NCBI GenBank assembly: GCA_937926515.1
Contig: CALAZZ010000022.1
Coordinates: 1-13,617, forward strand
Reading direction: 5' to 3'
Source: an uncultured Bacteroidales bacterium
GTDB taxonomy: Bacteria; Bacteroidota; Bacteroidia; Bacteroidales; F082
Length of the DNA: 13,617 nt
A program made the position numbers and the translations under genes. Shown piece after piece: positions 7,133-13,617 of this stretch (positions are counted from its first letter, which is position 1; the number at the start of each line of letters is the position of its first letter). Below the pieces are notes generated by a model that did not search any database, was not told the origin of the DNA, and was given only the letters and a program-made list of their open reading frames with translations.

Positions 7133-10100
7133 TCACTCAAACTCATACTCGATCCATCCGGAACGGTCGGGATCGGCAGGGGTTGTCCATTTCTTTGGTG
7201 GATTATCTTCCAGCTGCTTTAGCAGGATTTCGACAGCTTTCTCAAGCGAAGGATCTTTGCCTTGTGCTACAAGGTGAGGTTCATCAATAACCTCAATATC
7301 AGGATACACACCTATGCCTTCGATGATCCACTCCCCTTCCTGGTTGTAGATGCCGAAGCGGGGCACGCCGATATAACCACCATCAACCAGGCCTGCATTG
7401 CCTGTCATGCCTACCAGTCCGCCCCATGTGCGGGTGCCGATGATGGTGCCCAGGTTACGCTGGCGGAAGAAATACGGGAAGGCATCGCCACCCGATGAGG
7501 CGTACCAATTGATGAGCATGGCCTTGGGGCCATCGTGTGCTATGGCAGGGGTGCGCATGGGTTCAAGTCCGTTACGGTGCCAGTAGGCATGTGTTTCGCG
7601 TGTGAGCATCTCAAGCAGCCTGTCAGGGATGAACCCACCTCCATTGAAGCGCTCGTCGATGATGAGGGCTTCCTTATCGTGATAGGCATACATGCCACGG
7701 TGCAGCTCGCGGTTGCCATCCTGGGCGGTGTTGGGCACATGGAAGTAGCCGATGCGGCCGCCCGACAGCTCATCCACCATGGCGCGGCGGGTATTCACCC
7801 AGTCGAGGTATTTGAGTTCCAGCTCACTGGCGATGGGATGCACCACAAAGGTGCGGGCGTCTTGCATATCAGGACGGTTGTTCACTGTGATGCGTGTGGC
7901 CACCCCTACCCTGTTTTCGAGAAATCTATACGGGTTTTCATCTGTGGTAACTTCTAGACCTTCGATGGCGATCAGGTAGTCACCTTCACGGAAGTCCATC
8001 CCCTGCATGGTAAGCGGTGAGCGCCGCGATTCATTCCAGTTTTCACCTTCGTAAATTTTTGCGATCATATACCTTTTTGCAGTAAGGTCAGCTTTAAGGT
8101 CAGCCCCTAGAAGGCCTGTTTGCATGCGTTTCACTGTTTCAAAATCGCCATAGTTCACATAGGCGTGGCCGGTATTGGTTTCTGACACGATCTCGCCAAA
8201 GATATAATCGAGGTCAAAACGGTGATTCAGGTACGGAAGCATTTCGGAATACTTATCATAAAATCCTTGCCAATCCACATTATGGATATTTTCCGTATAA
8301 AAGAAATCGCGAAAAATACGCCAGCCGTCTTTGAAGATCTGCTGCCATTCAGCTTGCGGCTCAATGCGCATATTTAGTTGATCGAGGTTTAGCTTTCCTT
8401 CACCTGCTTTTTGGTTAGGTGCCAGGCTGGCCACACCGTAATCGCCACGTTGGCTGTAGAGGAACTTCTTGCCGTCGGCCGATATTGCAGCCGAACGTAT
8501 CCCTTCCATGATGGTTTCGCTTTTTTGGTCATCCAGCTTAAAACGATACATGCCCCCATCAGAAAAATAGACCAGCCCTTCGGATACTGCCGCCAGTCCC
8601 CAGTAACTTCCTGACGACATGGGGAAAGCTACGATACGCCTGTCGGCGTCTTTAGGTTCGATCCAAACGGTGCCATTAGCACCAAATTTGGGCTTTTCTT
8701 CGGCATCATTCACTTTCTCAATTGTTTCCTTAGGCTCAAAAAGGCGTGGACTGTCATTGTTGAGTGGCAGTGCATAGACCCTTGTTGCGTTGTTGTACAG
8801 ATAATTAAATTCGAAAGATGAAAAGGCCAGGTTGAAATCACGGTTGGAGGTAAAGAAAATATATTGCCCGCATTTTGAGAATACCGGATTTCGATCGTTA
8901 AAGGTGTGGTCAGTAAGCCGGTGTTTATCTCCTGATTCAATTTCATACACCCAAATGGATGATTGGCTGTTGCTGTTGCTGTTGGAATAGGTGATCCATT
9001 TTGAATCGGGTGAAAAACCGTAATCACGAATTTCGAAAGCACGGGCCTGATCAACAACCTTGATGCTGCCAGTGTTTACATCCAGCAATTGCAGCTTCAT
9101 ACTGCGGTCAAAAAATGCCAGGAAACGGCTGTCGGGCGACCAAATGGCTTCATATTTCCATCCTTTTGAGCCTGAGGTAATTTGTCGAGGTTTTGCATCA
9201 AGCTTGTTTTCGAGCAGATACACTTCATATTCTCCGGTTGCATCGCTGTAGTAAGCAATCCACTTGCCATCGGGCGACCATGCAGGGAATATTTCGCGAA
9301 CTCCCTGAGTGCTGGTAAGGTTGTGTATGGTGCCTTCACCAGCCGGCACGGAGAAAATATCGCCACGCGCGTCAAACAGCACACGGTTGCCCGAAGGCGA
9401 TATGGCCATGCTGTTGATGTTGTCCTTCACATTTTTGAAATAGGGCAAGGTGTTGGGGTTGTCGTAACGGATATTCACCGGCACTTTGGTGTTTTCACCA
9501 CTCACAAGATTCAGCTTGTATATGTAACCCCCATTTTCGTACACCAGCATGCCGTTGTTGCCGCTGGGCCACATGGCGTCGAACTGATTGTGGAAGGTGA
9601 GTTGCTGAACCTCTCTGGTATTCACATCATAACTGTGAATGTTGAGCCACAGGTCGCGGTCAGAGGCGAAGAATATCTTGTCACCATACCAGGTTGGGAT
9701 GTGGTCAGTACCGATAAAATCAGTTATTTGCTCTGAAGTATTGTTCACAAGGTCGTAAATCCAAAGGTCGGATGCCCTACCTCCCTTGTAGCGTTTCCAG
9801 GTGCGGAATTCGCGGTCGGGCAGGGTGAAAACGATTTTGTTGTTATCGGGCGACAGGTCGGCGAAACCACCGTAAGGAACTGCATATTCCTCTTCAAGAC
9901 CGCCATCAACGGAAACGGCATAATAATTTCCCATGCGGTCGCCATAAGCTGTGCGGTTGGCACGGAAAAACACCTTCTTGCTGTCGGCAGTCCAGCCCAA
10001 CACCACATGGTCGAAACCACCACGTGGTGGCATGGGGCCTACGTCATTATAGTATGTTAGCTGCTTTGGTGTGCCTCCGTTTGCGGGCATCACATACACC

Positions 10101-10372
10101 TGTCTGCTGCCGCTGTATTCGCCAGAAAAGGCAATCCAGTTGCCATCAGGAGAAAGTTTGGGGAACAGTTCGAGTCCCTTATGTGAAGTAAGCTGGCGGG
10201 CATCGCCGCCGCTGGCATCCACCGACCAGATGTCGCCGGCATACACAAACACAATTTGATTGCCGTTGATGTCGGGAAATCGCATCAGGCGGGCATCGTC
10301 AAGGGCTGAGAGGCTTAGGGGCAGCAGCAACAGCACGCATGCAAGCCGCAGAATGTTGAAGAGTTTATTCAT
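7133..10372 (-). CDS. Tricorn-like S41-family protease, exported
   Basis: A large serine protease of 1079 residues, close to the 1071 of Thermoplasma Tricorn, which trims peptides. The chosen start, MNKLFNILRLACVLLLLPLS, gives a clear signal peptide, so this copy is probably periplasmic, unlike the archaeal enzyme. Residues about 25-680 are WD40/TolB-like beta-propeller repeats with many SPDGKWIAY/F and SPDSK units. A PDZ-like domain follows the catalytic histidine (GMDFREGDYLIAIEG), then the S41 core: DERFNGGGF, NWYASSGGDAFPYFF and GTRTWGGLVGMTGNAG. By alignment the catalytic residues are H736 (TGHAY), S960 and E1018 (IIEGIGVYPD), matching Tricorn His746, Ser965 and Glu1023. The residue before the histidine is G735, where Tricorn has Ser745. 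The frame is open 33 codons further upstream, but that extension would bury the signal peptide. A broken paralogous fragment lies at 2820-2979. Confidence 0.93.
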   Translation of the reverse strand: MNKLFNILRLACVLLLLPLSLSALDDARLMRFPDINGNQIVFVYAGDIWSVDASGGDARQLTSHKGLELFPKLSPDGNWIAFSGEYSGSRQVYVMPANGGTPKQLTYYNDVGPMPPRGGFDHVVLGWTADSKKVFFRANRTAYGDRMGNYYAVSVDGGLEEEYAVPYGGFADLSPDNNKIVFTLPDREFRTWKRYKGGRASDLWIYDLVNNTSEQITDFIGTDHIPTWYGDKIFFASDRDLWLNIHSYDVNTREVQQLTFHNQFDAMWPSGNNGMLVYENGGYIYKLNLVSGENTKVPVNIRYDNPNTLPYFKNVKDNINSMAISPSGNRVLFDARGDIFSVPAGEGTIHNLTSTQGVREIFPAWSPDGKWIAYYSDATGEYEVYLLENKLDAKPRQITSGSKGWKYEAIWSPDSRFLAFFDRSMKLQLLDVNTGSIKVVDQARAFEIRDYGFSPDSKWITYSNSNSNSQSSIWVYEIESGDKHRLTDHTFNDRNPVFSKCGQYIFFTSNRDFNLAFSSFEFNYLYNNATRVYALPLNNDSPRLFEPKETIEKVNDAEEKPKFGANGTVWIEPKDADRRIVAFPMSSGSYWGLAAVSEGLVYFSDGGMYRFKLDDQKSETIMEGIRSAAISADGKKFLYSQRGDYGVASLAPNQKAGEGKLNLDQLNMRIEPQAEWQQIFKDGWRIFRDFFYTENIHNVDWQGFYDKYSEMLPYLNHRFDLDYIFGEIVSETNTGHAYVNYGDFETVKRMQTGLLGADLKADLTAKRYMIAKIYEGENWNESRRSPLTMQGMDFREGDYLIAIEGLEVTTDENPYRFLENRVGVATRITVNNRPDMQDARTFVVHPIASELELKYLDWVNTRRAMVDELSGGRIGYFHVPNTAQDGNRELHRGMYAYHDKEALIIDERFNGGGFIPDRLLEMLTRETHAYWHRNGLEPMRTPAIAHDGPKAMLINWYASSGGDAFPYFFRQRNLGTIIGTRTWGGLVGMTGNAGLVDGGYIGVPRFGIYNQEGEWIIEGIGVYPDIEVIDEPHLVAQGKDPSLEKAVEILLKQLEDNPPKKWTTPADPDRSGWIEYEFE

Positions 10373-10408
10373 GATGTGGATTTTAAGTGTATCGTAACAA
10401 GACAGGGT

Positions 10409-10416
10409 CAAAGTTA
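10409..10416 (-). promoter_or_regulatory. Possible -7 element (TAnnTTTG) of the Tricorn-like gene
   Basis: On the minus strand the bases read taactttg, an exact fit to the Bacteroidota -7 consensus, 36 nt before the chosen ATG at 10372. That distance suits a short leader and supports the shorter start, because the longer frame would begin upstream of this promoter. No good TTG -33 element is seen at the expected distance. Confidence 0.35.
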
Positions 10417-10742
10417 GGGAAAAGCGGGATGCAGGGGGCTGTTGGGTAAGGAAAAAAAGAGTATTGTCCATATCTTGTCTGCTTAAAGCCCTGTAAAGTT
10501 TCTAAACGCTGTTATTTACGAATAAACAGGGGCTGATAAATCACCAGCAAGGAAAACCCCACCTAGATCACTCCTAAAACCTTTGTTCGGTCATAGGCTG
10601 AAGGATTCTTTGCGTTTGAAAGATTTTCTTACTTTTATAGGCCTAGAAATATGCATTAGCATGGAAACGAGGGGTAAATACATAGTGGAAATATACGCAA
10701 TGCGGATAGACACTCGTTGAGCACCATTTTAAAAAAAAGAAT
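10417..10742. other. Intergenic region at the edge of the AT-rich block
   Basis: This gap separates the divergent Tricorn-like and NurA genes. A weak promoter-like pair for nurA, tttg at 10609-10612 and tactttta at 10630-10637 with 17 nt between, misses the consensus at its last base. A 19-codon frame at 10661-10720 (starting METRGKYIVEIYAMR) has an ATG and stop, but is too short to support as a gene. No tRNA, integrase gene or clear direct repeat marks an insertion site. Confidence 0.4.
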
Positions 10743-11996
10743 ATGAATGATACAACAAACATAGTTTCAACATTTAATGGAGTGCTAAAGAGCCTTGTTA
10801 AAGGACAAGACTATGTAAAAAGCCCACCTGCAGGACCACCTGATGATTTAGGAATTTTGACTGACGATGAACTGGAGGCACTTCAGCAGACTACTTTTGG
10901 TGAAAATCTTAGAGATAAAACACATTCTTACAAATCAATAAGTTTAATTGAAGAACCAAGTCCTAAAAAAGTTACATTGCCAAATGGAGATGACTTAAAA
11001 AATCTAAATGTTTGTGGAATAGATGGAAGTAACCAAAGAGTTGAAAGATCTACATTTTATTTTCTTTTAACAAGAGCAGCAATCATTGAATTTAGGTATT
11101 CTAAAACTAATCAAAAACCATATTTCTACAATAAACTTATTGATAAAAACGCAGTTGTTTGGGTGGATGGAAATGTTTTTAAAGAAGATATACGATTACA
11201 AACTGTTCCATTACCAAAAGATGCAAACGTACTTAACGAAATTAATAAAAATGGTAGCTTACCTTTTTTAGTGACTTATTCACCTAAGACAATAGACAAA
11301 AGCCCAAGTTCTCATGCTCTTGGATGGGCTGTAAAGCTACAACAAGCATTAGAAATGCAATGCCTCAAGTATATACCACTTGATATAGAAACAATCTGTA
11401 TAAAAGATGGACCACTATTTTCAACAAGTATTTCACCACAAGAAACCATAGATGGATTGAATACAATATTTCAATGGCAAAATCAAGTTCTTATATGTAG
11501 TTCAAAGAGAGTAAGGGATTCAAGATTATTAGTTGAAGCCATACAAGGAAATGTTGGTTTAAGAAATTATTGGTTTCCTAATCAAAATATTACCGACCAG
11601 ACAATTCAGCATGTTTCCACTGATTCTATATTATTACCTCGTATATTAAAACCAGGATACAGGACGCCCCTTATGGAAGCTGTTCCTCGTTCAAGAAAAG
11701 CTGTAGTAGAGAATGAACCAAGATTAATGCCATTAACTTGCTATTATCTAAGCCGACATCAACCGTATACTTATATAAGGATAGAAATCCCAAAGTTCAT
11801 GTGGCAAAGGGATAAAATAAAAATAGAAAAAGCTATTAGTATTGTTGCTTGGCAACATGAAATCGGTCATAAAGCACCTCTTGTGCAACTAACAGCTGAT
11901 TTAAGATGCCAGCTTGGATATGAAAAAGATATTTTAGAAAAGCAAACTTTATCATACTTATTTAAAAACGGATTAAATTTCCCAGAAAATTATTAA
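10743..11996 (+). CDS. nurA: NurA-family nuclease, partner of HerA
   Basis: A 417-residue NurA-domain nuclease. Known NurA proteins are manganese-dependent dimers that degrade DNA 5' to 3' and are driven by the HerA ATPase ring in DNA end processing. The motifs expected of the RNase H-like NurA core are present: VCGIDGSNQRV (D94), the strand ICIKDGPLF (D222), and near the C-terminus GHKAPLVQLTADLRCQLGY (D386). The ATG follows an A-rich leader without Shine-Dalgarno sequence. The stop is 4 nt before the HerA start, so the two are translated from one message. The first 85 residues, before the nuclease core, match nothing I recognise. The gene is markedly AT-rich (one sampled 60-base line is 33% GC, against 63% in a line of the Tricorn-like gene), which suggests acquisition by transfer. 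The pair could serve repair or phage defence; the window does not decide. Confidence 0.87.
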   Translation: MNDTTNIVSTFNGVLKSLVKGQDYVKSPPAGPPDDLGILTDDELEALQQTTFGENLRDKTHSYKSISLIEEPSPKKVTLPNGDDLKNLNVCGIDGSNQRVERSTFYFLLTRAAIIEFRYSKTNQKPYFYNKLIDKNAVVWVDGNVFKEDIRLQTVPLPKDANVLNEINKNGSLPFLVTYSPKTIDKSPSSHALGWAVKLQQALEMQCLKYIPLDIETICIKDGPLFSTSISPQETIDGLNTIFQWQNQVLICSSKRVRDSRLLVEAIQGNVGLRNYWFPNQNITDQTIQHVSTDSILLPRILKPGYRTPLMEAVPRSRKAVVENEPRLMPLTCYYLSRHQPYTYIRIEIPKFMWQRDKIKIEKAISIVAWQHEIGHKAPLVQLTADLRCQLGYEKDILEKQTLSYLFKNGLNFPENY

Positions 11997-12000
11997 ACAT

Positions 12001-13617
12001 ATGAATGAGAATAAGATTTTTTATGCTAGACCATACTCTGATTTAAAGACACCTTTTACAGTTGATAAATCGGGTGCTTTTGCAGAATATATTATCCAAG
12101 AACCAGAAGAAATGCCAGAAATTGCTCTTGGATCTACTGTAATAATAAAGGATTTCGACCAAGAGGGAATCCATTGGATAGCAGGTCAAATAATTGGACT
12201 TAGAGCAATTTCTCCATTTAGTCCAGAAAGAGAAAACCTGCTATATATTGAACCAGATATAGAGGATCCGACAAAAGTACTTGAAGAAGTAACTGGACCA
12301 CACACTCATCAACCCATGATTATAAGAGTATCTCTAGATAGAGAAATGAAATTGAAAGAAAATGGAAAAAGATCATATGATTCATTTCCTATTCAAAGAC
12401 CTCCGTCCGCAAGAAGTAGACTATATTTTCCTAATATTCTTCCTAAGGAAAATGATGATTCACCTGCACTGCAAGAGATACTTGACATAAGACCAGAAGG
12501 TATATCTATGGGAAATGTAGGATTTGGAAATACGCCTTATGAACAAGATAAAAAGTTCTTAACTTACAAATGGGATATTGACAGTTTAGACAATAAGCAT
12601 ATTTTTATAGTTGGAGAAAGTGGATCTGGGAAAACAGTATTGCTTAAAAATCTTGCATATGAAATCAGAAAAAATAATCCTAATATGAGAGTTATTCTAA
12701 CTGATGTGCAAGGTGATATTGTTCAGTTACTGCTCCCAGATGTAGCTGAAGTATTGAAACCTTCAGGTTGGCAAAAGAAAGTACAGATTGAATCTCTACA
12801 TGAAACAATTCAAAAGTTAGAAAAATTTCAACTTATAATACCTGCAAGACCTGAAAGAAGTACTGAAGGTGTTGTAGCATTGAAGAAACTTGCAAGTAAT
12901 AGAGGTGTGCAAGTAAGGGAGATTGGACTTAGATTACAAGATATTGGAATGCCATCAGATGTTGAATATCTATTTCGCTCTAGTTCAGAGCAAGCTGGAA
13001 TGCTGCTTGATGATGAGGCTGAAGATTTGAGAAGAAGAAACAATGTTGTTACTATTCCGAATCTAAGAAATCAACTCAATAATCTTTTAAATAGAAATAC
13101 ACAGAATCAGGTTACAAGCAGTGGAGGTACTACTTTTTTAAGATCGACATTTTTTGCTGGATTAAGAGCCTTAAGATCTCTTGAAACTCATTTTGATTTT
13201 CATCAACCATCTTTACAAAGCCCAAATAATCCTTTAGACTATTTTGATTTTGATGGAACTACAATATTATATCTTGACGAGTTAGACCAAGATGAAAGAA
13301 TTATGTGGGAAATGCAACTAGTAAAATGGCTTTATATTAATAAAAAGAAAGGCTGGAATGCATTTGTGTTTTTTGATGAAGCACATCAAATCATACCTGC
13401 AAAACCAACAGGCATCGGTGCGTTAGGAACATTTGAAAGATTGCGAGTTAATTTTGAAAGACTAGCCAGAGAAGGTAGAAAATTTGGAATAAATCTAATC
13501 CTAAGTACTCAAAACCCAAAAGATTTGCACCCAATTGTTCCTGAACAATGCCCAACAAGAATAATAATGAAGATTAATCCAAGAAATGCGAGTTATGCCT
13601 TCCTTGATGATAATTTG
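12001..13617 (+). CDS. herA: HerA-type hexameric ATPase/DNA translocase (partial, runs off right edge)
   Basis: The frame is open for 539 codons from ATG to the last base, so the 3' end lies outside the window. The protein belongs to the HerA/FtsK-like ATPases, which form a hexameric ring that pumps DNA and powers NurA. Residues about 1-90 have the beta-rich look of the N-terminal HAS-barrel (GSTVIIKDFDQ, AGQIIGLRAI). The Walker A is GESGSGKT (205-212, K211), the Walker B is AFVFFDEAH with D459 and E460, and then come the sensor-like ILSTQNPKDL and CPTRIIMKI carrying a likely arginine finger. The block between the Walker motifs is long (about 245 residues) and mostly helical and charged, as is usual in HerA. 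It starts 4 nt after nurA and shares its low GC content. Only the last part of the ATPase domain and the C-terminal tail are missing. Confidence 0.88.
   Translation, partial: MNENKIFYARPYSDLKTPFTVDKSGAFAEYIIQEPEEMPEIALGSTVIIKDFDQEGIHWIAGQIIGLRAISPFSPERENLLYIEPDIEDPTKVLEEVTGPHTHQPMIIRVSLDREMKLKENGKRSYDSFPIQRPPSARSRLYFPNILPKENDDSPALQEILDIRPEGISMGNVGFGNTPYEQDKKFLTYKWDIDSLDNKHIFIVGESGSGKTVLLKNLAYEIRKNNPNMRVILTDVQGDIVQLLLPDVAEVLKPSGWQKKVQIESLHETIQKLEKFQLIIPARPERSTEGVVALKKLASNRGVQVREIGLRLQDIGMPSDVEYLFRSSSEQAGMLLDDEAEDLRRRNNVVTIPNLRNQLNNLLNRNTQNQVTSSGGTTFLRSTFFAGLRALRSLETHFDFHQPSLQSPNNPLDYFDFDGTTILYLDELDQDERIMWEMQLVKWLYINKKKGWNAFVFFDEAHQIIPAKPTGIGALGTFERLRVNFERLAREGRKFGINLILSTQNPKDLHPIVPEQCPTRIIMKINPRNASYAFLDDNL

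Noticed and set aside
7262..10259. Several frames of 60-184 codons on either strand inside the Tricorn-like gene
   Set aside because: They are shadows of a high-GC coding sequence with convincing domain structure in the main frame.
10373..10471. A 33-codon N-terminal extension of the Tricorn-like protease
   Set aside because: It would place the clear signal peptide inside the protein and would start upstream of the best -7 promoter match.

Overview
The window looks like chromosomal DNA of a member of the Bacteroidota. The reasons are: starts without Shine-Dalgarno sequences, two matches to the TAnnTTTG -7 promoter element typical of the phylum, a lipoprotein with an acidic stretch right after its lipid-anchored cysteine, a TonB receptor with an N-terminal carboxypeptidase-regulatory-like domain, and a bacterial Tricorn protease. 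The species cannot be named from the sequence.

Layout. (1) Positions 1-969: a small two-helix membrane protein (184-390) set between copies of a palindromic repeat. The rest is repeat-derived or featureless. (2) 970-2738: a two-gene operon with a stand-alone CoA-acylating aldehyde dehydrogenase like the N-terminal half of AdhE, then a STAS-domain protein 11 nt downstream. (3) 2820-2979 (minus): a decayed fragment of a Tricorn-like protease gene, related to the intact copy 4 kb away. (4) 3056-5830: a likely copper-uptake pair, a small exported protein with a CNGKC motif and an OprC/NosA-like TonB-dependent receptor that keeps both halves of the OprC copper site (CxxxM and HxM). (5) 5989-6738 (minus): a PKD-domain lipoprotein convergent with the receptor. 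(6) 7133-10372 (minus): an intact Tricorn-like protease of 1079 residues with a signal peptide. (7) 10743-13617: a clearly more AT-rich block with a NurA nuclease and a HerA hexameric ATPase, 4 nt apart; the herA gene runs off the right edge.

How the genes work together. The CNGKC protein and the receptor probably act together in copper acquisition across the outer membrane. The aldehyde dehydrogenase and STAS protein are probably co-transcribed, which suggests some control or docking of the enzyme by a STAS switch; this is inference. NurA and HerA form a known DNA end-processing machine, and their composition suggests a horizontally acquired DNA-processing or phage-defence module continuing beyond the window. 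No tRNA, rRNA, CRISPR array, integrase or transposase was seen.
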